64,000 bases of DNA from Hydractinia symbiolongicarpus (taxonomy: Eukaryota > Cnidaria > Hydrozoa > Anthoathecata > Hydractiniidae), in contig NC_079881.1 of assembly GCF_029227915.1 (NCBI RefSeq), positions 6,076,001 to 6,140,000 on the forward strand. Direction: 5' to 3'. Positions 1-9,812 of this stretch are shown here, piece after piece (within the stretch, counting starts at the first letter, position 1; every line of letters starts with the position of its first letter). Made by a program: the position numbers and the translations under genes. The notes beneath the pieces are model-generated. The model had not been told where the DNA came from, made no database searches, and saw only the letters and a list, made by a program, of their open reading frames with translations.

Positions 1-1086
1 TGAATCCAGTTTCTTCTAAATCTATTTTGGGTTTTAAAGATTTCAGATCATCTTCAGTGAAAACAACCTTTTTGGCTTGTAAGGTCACTTTTGAAAGGTT
101 TGATAAAACCAGGATAACTTCTTTGATTTCTTCTTTACTTATAAGTTCTTCTAACCCTAAAGAACCTAGCACATTGCCAAGTTTTTTAAAATGTCTACAA
201 AGAAACAAAAGGCACGCAAATGTGCATAACTGTGTTGTTGTTTGTGGTGACTCAAAATTAATATCTTCTTTGAATATCTCGCATATAACCCAGGTATATA
301 TGGGTATTGTGGACATTACAGCTAAATTCTCAGACTCGTTGATTTTTGTTTTCACTGCGTTGATAAGTTTATCATCCCCATTGAAGTACCTATGAATATA
401 TAGATTGACACTTTCGGAGTTAAACCCACATATTTCAACTAATTTCATTGAAAATCTATCTGCAAATGTCTTTCGCAGTATTGCGCATGCTTCTGGTCGA
501 CCTGCAACAAGAGTCTTGTGACCAGGTAAAATCGAGGAATCAACATTCAACAAATTATAGACAGCCGTTAGCATCTTGGAAGGGTTTTCCGTCTGCTTTT
601 GAAACAAATGAATGTCTTTCAATTCATCAATACCATCAATTAGAATTAAAACCTTGCCAGAAATCTCGTTCAAGTCTTGAATTTTCATCGTTTCAAATAT
701 TGTTGGATAGCATTTCTCGAGTAATTCTTCCGCGTTGTTGATATTGTCAATTGTATTCAAGTCTCGACAAGTAAATTTGAACAGGAAATCCACTTTACCA
801 TTTAGCAGTTCCTTTTTAGCCCATTTTAAAACAAAAGTATCCGTCATAGTCGTTTTTCCAATTCCAGCCACACCTCTTGTGATGACAAATTTATCTGAAA
901 CTGCAAACAGGTCCTTTAACTTGACATTGGCTTTGAATAAATAAGCCGTTTTTAAATGATACTTTCGATCTGACTGTTTCCACTCTTCGTCGATCTCGGA
1001 AGCATCAATGATAGCTAAATCCACGTATGCATCCTCACGAGGTCTTTCTTCGTGTGATATTCTTCCAGTTGTTAATTCAACTTGCG
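1..1086 (-). CDS. NLR exon 3: NACHT ATPase (partial)
   Basis: The frame is open for 1086 bp to the window edge. The P-loop GVAGIGKTT is complementary to about 847-875 and Walker B (LILIDGIDEL) to about 625-655. The downstream part (KTLVAGRPEACAIL) fits the sensor-1 arginine region after Walker B, and the winged-helix region follows. The exon is not disrupted, so the gene looks functional as far as it can be read. Confidence 0.85.
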
Positions 1087-3155
1087 CTATCAACAACTTC
1101 ATAAGTCGGGTTACGTACAAACTCTTTAATTTGATAGATGCATTTTTTATTCCTAAATGAAAAATTTATGGATTTAATCAAAGTTTGCCACCTGCAATGT
1201 GCCGTCGGTATATCTTTACTCCATAGAACTCGTATTAAGACAGGATTAATTACTACGAAATGTGATAGGTAGTTAAGACTATAAAAAATCTCTCCTCCAA
1301 TGCAAACCGATATATCTTGTCTGTTCAATCCTGTGAGAGAAAGTTCTATTCATCGAACCCCTCTGCTCTGAAATTCATTCCCTTTATCTATTTTCCAGAC
1401 TCTTAACTTTTTACATTTTCTGCAAATCCTTATCTCTCTAAGTAGTTATCTTTTCCATTTCTTTTTTAACACCCACCACCTTTGCAGTTGATGGTTACCT
1501 GCAACTCTACTTGTCTGCTTGTAGCGTGTATCAGTTGCTTGTAAGATGAGTTTGATTTGGATATAAAGAAAAAATGATAGCATTAGATTTCGTACTCACC
1601 TAAGGTTATCATGGTGCCTTGTTTTATGATATCCACGATGTCGATACGATTAATGGCAATTAAATGGAGCTTTAACTGTCCCCATATGCAAGTCTTCTGA
1701 CTATCAAAAACTTTATGCATTTTTTCAGCCGGAGAAATTTCAGATGCATCAATATCGCAAACAGTTTCCTGCCTAATTCCCATATTTCTTGCTAGATGTT
1801 TCCAAGATTCTCCAATATTTTCCGAAACAATGTCGATTACTTCAGGAAGTACTTTTTCGTATCCTAAATCTAATTAATTAAATAAAATGTGTGAAGATTT
1901 ACAGGTGAGCATCGCAACTATGCACATTTAGATTACATTTTTGAATTTCTAAATTTCAGATTTAATGGAACTCAAGTGCAGAAGTGTTAATCCTTTACTT
2001 CATGGTTTAATGGATGAAAGATCTCTTCTTAAATCATTTAACAAAATCCTTAATATCATCAAAAGTGTAATAATAAAAAATAATCAGAAAGATTTCAGCA
2101 GATATGGGAACAGGATTTGCGGATATTAGGAAAAATTAAACAATACCTATCTATCATTTCGCTGGTGGAAACAACAGATCTTTGAAAATATTTCGCCAAT
2201 TAGCCTTTTTTGCCAGAACTCTCGCGTAAGTTTAATTTAGCCAAAATCGCAATAACTAAATCAGCCAAAGTTAATTTTCATAAGGTACCGTAAACTTACC
2301 GCATAAATTTTCTGCAACAACATTCCGTATTCTTTCTCTGAGCAAATTAGTACTGTCAAAGCCAAGACTTAACGCAGTGATTGTATCATCATTTGCATCT
2401 TCAATGTCTAAAACCACCTTTATAAAAGTCTTTAAATTATCCAACTCTATTTTAATTTGGTTGACCTCTGGTTGAACACTTGTAATATTTGAAGTATTCA
2501 GATCCATTTGTTTTTTCATTGTTTCGTTTTGATTAATAAAGTGGTTTACCAATGTCTGGACAACAGACAGTCTTCTTGGATCTAAACAGGCCGTCTTTAA
2601 AGTTGATGTATCCTCCGTGTAACCGAGTCCACGTACAATATTCACACCATCACCCCATTTTTCTTCAAATATATTATCATCTATCCTTGAAGGATCACTT
2701 TCGTGAAAGTGCTCATTTCGCCATTTTTGTGCTCTCAGTACAAATGCAGCCAGGGATTTATCTGAATCAGGTGGAGGATTTTTCCAACCCTGTGCGGGAT
2801 GTGGAAGGCCATTACAACACCTTATCAATGCTACAAGTAATGTGACATCAAACCTGTTGCTATCTGTCTCGGTTTTTCCTTTAGGAAAAAGGAGCTCATA
2901 TTGTGCTTTGTTAATCACCTTTTTGGAAAGTAGATCATTTAGTTTATTTTGATGTTGGAGTAATTCCTGGTACAATAATTTGGGGTTCCTGGAAAAGCCG
3001 GATATGTCATGAATTTTTAACTTGTTGTGGAATATGTTACGTAATGACTTTATTAAAGGACCGTGTACGAACGTGCCCAGACGTATCCAGTGTTCGATTT
3101 TGTTGATTTCTTTTTCAATTTCAGATGACATATTTTCTACAATAGATAAATACAT
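1..3155 (-). CDS. NLR-type receptor: DZIP3/HEPN-like region, Death domain, NACHT ATPase (3' end outside window)
   Basis: Three exons join in phase: 3155-2300, 1863-1600 and 1086 to the left edge. Junction 1 is G|GA between ...ENLC and YEKVLPEV; junction 2 is G|CG between ...TMITL and QVELTTG. Donors (GCG|gtaagt, TTAG|gtgagt) and acceptors (ttag, atag) are canonical. The order is a DZIP3-like N-terminal region, a Death domain, then a NACHT NTPase with a P-loop GVAGIGKTT and a Walker B LILIDGIDEL. This arrangement is known from expanded cnidarian NLR sets; NACHT proteins oligomerise on nucleotide exchange and the Death domain recruits adaptors. About 370 residues plus most of the NACHT are seen. 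C-terminal sensor repeats (TPR, LRR, WD40 or ankyrin) would lie outside the window. The start is the ATG at 3155; a second in-frame ATG (MSSEIEKE) 8 codons later is equally possible. No ligand can be inferred. Confidence 0.85.
1600..1863 (-). CDS. NLR exon 2: Death domain
   Basis: The 264-bp exon codes for about 88 residues. The pattern ENIGESWKHLARNMGI, then acidic turn residues, then W-x-x-L (IWGQLKLHLIAINRIDIVDII) is the six-helix Death-fold layout with its conserved helix-2 tryptophan. It lies between the N-terminal region and NACHT, where NLRs carry their adaptor-recruiting domain. Phases on both sides match the neighbouring exons exactly. Confidence 0.8.
2300..3155 (-). CDS. NLR exon 1: DZIP3-like HEPN region
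   Basis: This 856-bp exon encodes about 285 residues and ends in phase 1. The stretch around LIRCCNGLPHPAQGWKNPPP followed by W-x-N-E-x-x-H-x-x-x-S (KWRNEHFHESD) resembles the DZIP3-like N-terminal domain seen in many cnidarian and mollusc proteins, with an R/N-x-x-x-x-H-type HEPN signature. A predicted coiled coil (roughly residues 205-255) precedes the Death domain. The family name is from recall of these motifs; HEPN activity is not shown. Confidence 0.75.
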
Positions 3156-4194
3156 TAATTAGAAATAGTAAAATCAGCGTACTAATTTTATTGACATTCT
3201 GTATTTGTATTTAGTCAGCACATTTGCGGGTAATACAGAATTTTGCAATTTCATAAATTATGGTTCTGTGCTCTTCAAATAAGGATATTCAGATAGAATA
3301 TTAAATCATCATGACAAAAATGAAGTTTTTAGAGCAATATAATATTCTGGTTGGATTTTATTTAGATTTGAAGAAAATAATTATCTTGAAAACGAGGCTA
3401 TTTTTAGAAAGCTCGGCTATATGAAGGGTTTGACAGTAACTGTCAGCTCGGATTTGAGGCACTTAACGAACAGAAATATTTACGAAATTACGTATTTTGT
3501 TGTACCTTTTGTTAAGGAGCTTAAGGATAAGAATCATTCTTAGTATCGACTTCTGTAATTGAGTTTGACATAATTAGGAAATTCGGGAAAGGTAATTGGA
3601 AACAAAATATATAGATTATTTACGAAAAGACTTCCATAATTACATGACGTGTTGTTAATAAGAACTTAGTTTGTAAAATTACTAGGCTAAGATTCTCGTC
3701 TCAGATATTGACCTGGATCAAGAAAAAGCAGCTTTTAACTATGGTTATTTTTTGTTGTCGGTGTCGTTGTTTTTTGTGTTTTTTTTTTAAAGGTCGAATT
3801 TTGCGTTCACTGGTGTATCGGTTTATTGTCGAAAAATGTTCGCATTTTAAGACTATCACTTTTTCTTCTATTAGTAGTAAAAAATAAGGAGATTTTTATT
3901 TCATTTACAAAATCAAAAATGATAGTTTTGTACATTTTGTCGGAGCTGATTTGGTAATAAAAATAATAACTTATTTTATAGTTTATACAGAAAGTTATCT
4001 TGCATATAAATATCATTGACTTCTGAGTATTATTAGAATCTTTTTTTCTTATAAATAGAGTTAGTGTCTACGCCGCATGGTTGCACCAAACGTGCCTGTC
4101 ATTAAGTAAAATTTAAAATATTTGAGCATTTCATATAGTAAAGAAAAAACTAATAATGTGGCATAGCAAGATGTAAAATTATGCTATGTCAAAT

Positions 4195-4335
4195 CTATAT
4201 TATAATACCCGTATACGTCCGTCCGTCTGCCTGTCACGCAAAATAGTAACTTAGCTGCGCAGGTAGCGAGACGCAGGCAATGCGGTATAAAAAGGACGGA
4301 CGAACCCGTGGATTTTTCCACGGGCTAACGGGTTA
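4195..4335 (+). repeat. SINE-like dispersed repeat, GGATTTTTCCACGGGC family
   Basis: The stretch runs from a gtccgtccgtctg start through a box with ctgtcacgcaaaat, gcaggtagcgagacgca and gcggtataaaaaggacgg to a 3' end ggatttttccacgggctaac. Nearly the same sequence recurs at 17697-17812, and its tail recurs at about 33548-33575 and 44755-44812. The family is unnamed to me. No tRNA-like A and B boxes are obvious, so SINE is only a working label. Confidence 0.65.
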
Positions 4336-4669
4336 AAAATACTTAAACGCGACTTTCTCTAATTGAAGTTGCTACTATTTTTTTTCCTTTTTCAAAAGGA
4401 AAAGTATTTTTTTTGGCGGTAAAATAAGCTACGGTCTGTAAATTTTATTTAATATCGGTAAATCTAAAGTTTGTTTTGACGAGGGATCAGAGACAACACG
4501 AGGAGCTGTATTGTTAGAAAATGCTATGTTAAAGGTTTAAGATGGTAACTAGCTCTAAAAAGATTATAAAAGATCTTTAAAAAAATTTTGTTGTTGTTTC
4601 GTGTATGTTTCTATACAAAATTTTAAAGGACATTACTAACTAGCCAGTTATATTTTGATACCCAATATT

Positions 4670-4800
4670 ATATTTAAGATGATTTAAGATGTTGTCTTTG
4701 TCCTCAGTGATCATAAACTTTGTTACCGCCATTAACTCGACTTTCGTGTAAGTCACTAAAGTCGAAAAAAACTCAATCGTTTTGTAGTCCCTTTGAAGCT
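4670..4800 (+). repeat. Dispersed repeat (taagatg / accgccatta family)
   Basis: Key blocks are ttaagatg, tttgtcctca, accgccattaactcgac, gtcactaaagtcgaaaa and ttttgtagtcc. The same block is found at about 19145-19275 in the same orientation and at about 18690-18800 inverted; a weaker inverted relative lies near 50880-50990. Confidence 0.6.
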
Positions 4801-5149
4801 CTCTGGAAGAAAGTTATAGCATGGTTTTCCTGGTATCACGGACTAAAAGTATGCTATCACGTTGTTTTTTTACGTATTTAATTATTTAACATAAAAATTA
4901 AACAAGCATTTCTCAGAAAAAAAATGATAACATATTTTAGGCAAGACTGTACTGAGCAGGAGGAAATTAACTTGATAATTTTGTTCTCAGAGACTCAATA
5001 ACGAATTTACGAATCAGAGTTTAGAACTGGCTGATGTACTGTTTAACCAGTACACTGTCGTTTTTAAAAAAAACAAAGAAAATAAAGGACATGGATTCTC
5101 AGAAAAAGTGTTTAGAAAAGGAAGATCCAACATGACATACAATCAGTGG

Positions 5150-5700
5150 TTGTTAAAGGGGTCAAATCCTACCTTGTACCTGTTATTTTAGGAGTACCCT
5201 ACTAATCTTTAGTTGGAGTGACCCATTTTTCTTCATCATCTTTCTGCGAGACACAGACTTTAACGTCTCAGATAGTAAGATCTTTTGCTGATGACATAAA
5301 AGTCACCAAAGACATCACATCACTATGAGACATTAGCAAATTTCAAAAGAACCTCTTTGGAATATATCAATGGACAAAGAAATCAACCATGATGTCAAAT
5401 GACTTAACATTTGAGGCATCACAATATGATGTAAACAATAACTTCAAACTCTGCATTTCTTGTCTCACCCATTTGAATCACTGACTACTGAAAAGGAGAA
5501 AGTAAAAGATCTTGGTTTCATTCTCTCAACAAATTTACATTCCACACACATCAAAAGAAAAACATCACCTCTCGGATCCTACAACCATTTTACACTAGAT
5601 AAAGAGATCATCTGCTCACTGTAGGGAAGTCATTACTGATTTGTAATATGAGAATTCTTTACAGTGCTTTTGAGTCACTACACAGTTGATGATATTCAGA
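5150..5700 (+). pseudogene. Degenerate non-LTR retrotransposon reverse transcriptase
   Basis: Conceptual translation with frameshifts gives the RT palm motifs: a GVP block (VILGVPY) near 5185-5210, then RSFADDIKVTKDI (the A/F-x-D-D catalytic motif) near 5277-5318, then a FQKNLFGIYQWTK block typical of LINE RTs after motif C, and finally EKVKDLGFILSTNLH (the vKDLGv block) near 5500-5545. Stops and frame changes separate these blocks, so this is a fossil. The blocks fit CR1/L2/Jockey-type elements; the clade is not resolved. Confidence 0.7.
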
Positions 5701-7567
5701 TGCTTGAACCTTTAAAATGATCATTTATTTAAAAAAAAAACAAAAAAAACATTCAAGAAACCAGAATGCACTTTAGGAATGCAAATTTTATTTCTTAGAA
5801 CGTGGCCGAGAAAGACACCAAATAATACACATGCGGAAAATAACTATGTGCGGTTATGTGCATGCCAGAAAAAAATGATTTAATTCACTCTACAAATCAA
5901 TAGTGTTAAACTGTTTAACCTGCTGCCAAAACGTATACATAGAATTACATAGAATGTTTCTAACTAAAATCTAGATAAACATTTATTGCAGGCAATTGAA
6001 CCACAACTTGTCGGCTTTACACGACTTAGAAAACCTGATTTGAATTCCATTCTACATATGTGCTCTTTGGCTTAAATGGTTGTTATCCTTTGGAAGGTTG
6101 ACACATAACTGCCAGTTCTGAAACTTTACCTTCGAAAGCATGCAATAAGATACAATAAGTTAACGTACGTTTGGCACTGGTATTTGCTCCGTTTAACAAT
6201 TTTCCTTGAATGAGTTAAAACGAAAAAAAATATGGAGATTTTTTATGTTATTGCCATGACTTTAAATGGTGTTTTCTGACATCAATAAGAAAAGAATTCT
6301 TAGGGAATTTCGTGACTATAACAAACATACTCAAAACCTTACAGTATCCTTAAGGACAATTCACTGAAAACCCTGTTTAAAATCTTAGTAAGACATTCCT
6401 TATACTTAAAACAAAAGATTTTACGAATCAAGCAATCGTTATAAATAATTTTGAAGGTTTGGCAGCTCCAAAAATTTCGCAGTGTTAAGACTGAACCGTT
6501 ATTTAAAATTAAATAATTTAATGTTGTTTTCCTATGCTCATAAAGAGTTTAAAGTTTAAACTTCTGCACTTGCGTTTCACTAGCCTGTTTTGTAAACGAC
6601 AGTGACTGGATATATACTCACCACCTTATTAAAGACATAGTTGCGATTAATTTTACCTGTTTCATGCAGTTCTTCGACATCTTGTCAAAGACATCCCCAA
6701 TCGTTAATGTCGCAAATCTAGATGGCAAGTCAGCTTGGAGGCCATCTTTCTTTAACGATGATCAACTTTATGTGTATATTATTTTAAATCACAAATATTA
6801 TGTTATCACTGAAACGTGAACGAAAGTAGGACCTAGCTTTTATCAGCAAATAAACGCTATCAATAATGAAAGTTTAATCTTATTTTTCCTTTAAACTTTT
6901 TCGTACTTAACAAGTTTCTGAGGCAGGAATACTTAATCAACCTTTTATAAGTAAAGTTTAGATCGATGTTGATAATTAATTTTGGTGAAAAATATTACTA
7001 AATTTATTAGTTAAACGCGTATTTTAAAAGGGATATTAGTCTAATATAGAAACCAGGTAGTGTTAACGCTGGCATCTTTTTTAAGCCTGTTTAAATTACG
7101 ATCGTTATTGAAACGATTGGAACGACGGAACAGAAATTTTTTATTAAAGAGGGAAAACCCCAGAATTTTTCAGTTAATCCGCATACAAGCAAAACGGCGT
7201 CGAATTTGTGTGGTAAACTCTTCTTCTGACAAAGCAGAACTTTGGTTCAAAAAAGGTTTAAAAAAATTTATACATTCTTATATATTCTATTATATATGGA
7301 TATTCGAATGTTTTGTTTTCTTTTTGTACATGTATTTGAAAAATTGATACCATGAAACTCGAATTTAACGTTTTCTTTCTTTATCAAAACCTGGTTTTTA
7401 TTACCTTTTAACAAGTAAATCTTTAAAAAATTATCCTATTCCTACAACCCCCCCCCCCAAAAAAAAAAATAGCTATCAGTTAAAAATATAATATAAACTG
7501 TTTATCTATCTCTTCAGCGTATCCAATTTCGACCTTTTTTAATATTTCTCGGTATAGATAGACAAAA

Positions 7568-7760
7568 CAGTTTTAGTCTCCATAACTCGAACCTCTATAA
7601 CTCGAATCTCTCCTTAACTCGAACAAATTCGTTGGCACCGTGAAAATTTCCTAATAAACTCTTATAAAAAAACCTCTACAACTCGAACCTCCATAACTCG
7701 AATCTTCCCTTAACTCGAACAAATTTTTTTGTCCCTTGGAGACTTTTCTCTCCATAACTC
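7568..7760. repeat. Left terminal and subterminal repeats of the Tigger-like element
   Basis: The decamer ataactcgaa and close variants (acaactcgaa, cttaactcgaa) occur about seven times, in two blocks beginning at 7568 and about 7671. Terminal and subterminal repeats of this kind are where pogo-family transposases bind. The element body repeats the last unit at 9600-9620 because of the tandem duplication. Confidence 0.75.
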
Positions 7761-8399
7761 GAATTTTCTGACATCATAATAAAAATTCGAACAGTTTTCC
7801 TGATAAATTGGGTCTAAAAATCTTGTTAATACGTGTTTTGCAGGCCTTATTATTAATTCGAATGATTAATGATGCGTCATCCAAACCTTTCGAACGTCTT
7901 TTTCGAACGTTTTCGAGAAAATCTAAAGAATTTCAAAAGAAAGACACTCTCATAACAATGTCGTCTGTGGCAGGATCAAAGCGTCGAATTGACAATAAGT
8001 CGTGCAAAATCAAGTACAAAGCTCTTAAAGCGTTGGAAAAGGGTACTGCGCCAAAGGATGTGGCAAAAGAGTTCAAAATTCCTCCAAGCACCCTGTCAAC
8101 TTGGAAAAAAAATAAAGAAAAGATTTACAAGCAGTTTAACAACGGGCAAACATCGAAGAGATCAAAGCCAGAAAAATTCGAAGATGTGAACAAAGCTGTT
8201 CATAAATGGTTACTTATGATGAGGAGTGAGAATATCCCAATCAGTGGCCCGATGCTGAAAGAAAAAGCTCTTGAGTTTGCCAAAGCGTTGGGTGTCGAGT
8301 CATTCAAGCTTCTCAGGGGTGGATGGCTAAATGGAAAACCAGGTTAGTTGACTAAGATTTTGTTTGTTTATCTTCGTGAAGATAAAATCTAAAAAAATG

Positions 8400-8858
8400 T
8401 TACAATAGCTTTGGTAGTTGTTTTTTCAAAATATCAATAGACTCTCTTTCAGAGAGGAAGGATAATTTGCATGGGACTTTCATCCCTAATCCATCACCAG
8501 CATTCAATGACTTTCCAGTAATTGTTATTTTGCAAACATTGAAGCTGTCATTCTTCAGAAAGTAAAATATGACTTTTGCAAAGCGTCCTGACTTTCCTAG
8601 TGGTAGATGTCCAATGATTTCTCCATCATTTTTCTTGACTGCAACTGCATATTTATCCATTTTATTTGTTGGTTCCATGAAACCATAAAATTCATCTCCA
8701 ACAGAGGGTGTCCAATTACTTTTATGAACATGATACCCCATGACAAAAGCATCGATTTCGTACGTAATAAGTTTAATGATAGGAAGTTCTATACAACAAA
8801 TAATGTCTGTTAATCTTTTGACTTGTTGGACTTTCATGGCTTCCATGCTTTCTTTCAC
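8400..8858 (-). CDS. HIRAN-domain protein, copy 1, nested antisense in transposase intron
   Basis: This 152-residue open frame is intact. Residues about 38-110 match the HIRAN fold signature: GYHVHKSNWTPSVGDEF, then EPTNKMDKYAVAVKK, then GEIIGHLPLGKSGRFAKV. HIRAN is an OB-like domain; in HLTF and Rad5 it binds 3' single-stranded DNA ends at stalled forks. Freestanding HIRAN proteins of this size are common in cnidarians. It lies on the opposite strand, wholly inside the 732-bp transposase intron. No intron or poly(A) signal was confirmed for it. It could be a passenger gene or an older host gene fragment; expression is unknown. Confidence 0.8.
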   Translation of the reverse strand: MKESMEAMKVQQVKRLTDIICCIELPIIKLITYEIDAFVMGYHVHKSNWTPSVGDEFYGFMEPTNKMDKYAVAVKKNDGEIIGHLPLGKSGRFAKVIFYFLKNDSFNVCKITITGKSLNAGDGLGMKVPCKLSFLSERESIDILKKQLPKLL

Positions 8859-8870
8859 TCGTCAAAACTT

Positions 8871-9000
8871 CGAAACTTGGTAAAAATCGAATCTTTTTCT
8901 ATTCGAATTCTTTCACAAATCAAAACATGGTAACAATCGAATGTTTTCTAATCGAATCATGGCCATGGCATTCTAAATTTAGAATTCCATGATTCGAATC
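8871..9000. promoter_or_regulatory. Palindrome-rich segment upstream of HIRAN ORF (copy 1)
   Basis: A roughly 35-bp direct repeat (8871-8905 and 8926-8960, rich in tcgaa) leads into nested palindromes: arms atcgaatcatgg (8951-8962) and ccatgattcgaa (8987-8998) enclose gccatggc and a perfect 16-bp palindrome attctaaatttagaat (8970-8985). It sits just 5' of the HIRAN start. A promoter role or a relic of an inserted element's end are both possible. The same segment recurs 1855 bp downstream. Confidence 0.5.
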
Positions 9001-9812
9001 AAACAAAATGTAAAGCTCCATCTACACTAGTCACAACTACAGAGATAAACGTTTTTCTCATCCATTCCTTTCAGGTATGGAGTATCCTTCAAAACCATCG
9101 CTGGAGAATCACGGTCCGTCACTGAGGAAATGACAGCGCCATGGTCGGAGACAACATTACCAACCATTCTCTCCCGCTATCCTCTGGAAGACATTTTTAA
9201 CGCCGACGAATTTGGGCTTTTCTTTCAATGCCTTCCCAATAAAACTAAGACCCTTTTAAAATTTTAACCAGCGAAGTAGAAGAAGACCCAATTCCAACCC
9301 TCGATGCTGAACTCTCTTACATAAAACGAAGGTTTCCTGACCACATTGATCCTGACTTATCAACTGAAGATTTCATTGATTTTGACATTGAAGTCAGTAC
9401 ATCCCATGGGCGTCTGAAGACTGCTGACATCATTGCTGAGATCACTGGGACTCAAGACGAAGAATTAGAAGAGGTCGACGAAGAAGACAAGGAGGAAGAA
9501 GATAAGATCACAAGACCGACGGCCGAGCAAGTGCGTACAGCTATCAACGTCCTCGAAGACTTTGATAGTCCTCGAAGATTTTTTTGTCCCTTGGAGACTT
9601 TTCTCTCCATAACTCGAATTTTCTGACATCATAATAAAAATTCGAACAGTTTTCCTGATAAATTGGGTCTAAAAATCTTGTTAATACGTGTTTTGCAGGC
9701 CTTATTATTAATTCGAATGATTAATGATGCGTCATCCAAACCTTTCGAACGTCTTTTTCGAACGTTTTCGAGAAAATCTAAAGAATTTCAAAAGAAAGAC
9801 ACTCTCATAACA

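Larger units (their letters stand above)
3156..7567. other. Gene-free interval with decayed repeats
   Basis: No open frame here shows recognisable homology. The interval holds a SINE-like repeat (about 4195-4335), a dispersed repeat (about 4670-4800) and a LINE reverse-transcriptase remnant (about 5150-5700). The 95-codon frame at 7060-7347 is basic and then hydrophobic, matches nothing I know, and is not called. Confidence 0.6.
7958..9565 (+). pseudogene. Tigger-like transposase, copy 1 (frameshifted, DDE core deleted, C-terminus lost)
   Basis: Exon 1 starts at the ATG at 7958 (MSSVAGSKRRIDNKS) and encodes a CENP-B N-terminal helix-turn-helix (KDVAKEFKIPPSTLSTWKKN) and a Tc5/CENP-B second HTH (KAVHKWLLMMRSENIPISGP). 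It ends at 8342 before a canonical intron, 8343-9074 (CAG|gttagt ... tttcag|G). Exon 2 continues as YGVSFKTIAGESRSV and reaches the first catalytic aspartate in NADEFGLFFQCLPNKT. One base appears to be missing near 8304-8310, so exon 1 leaves frame before the splice. After about 9255 the DDE core is deleted; the acidic C-terminal part (from about 9277) follows and is cut at the duplication junction near 9565. No active transposase can come from this copy. Confidence 0.8.

Noticed and set aside
1077-1328. 83-codon minus-strand frame next to the NACHT exon
   Set aside because: It overlaps the intron; the acceptor at 1087-1088 in another frame gives perfect phase agreement with the Death-domain exon.
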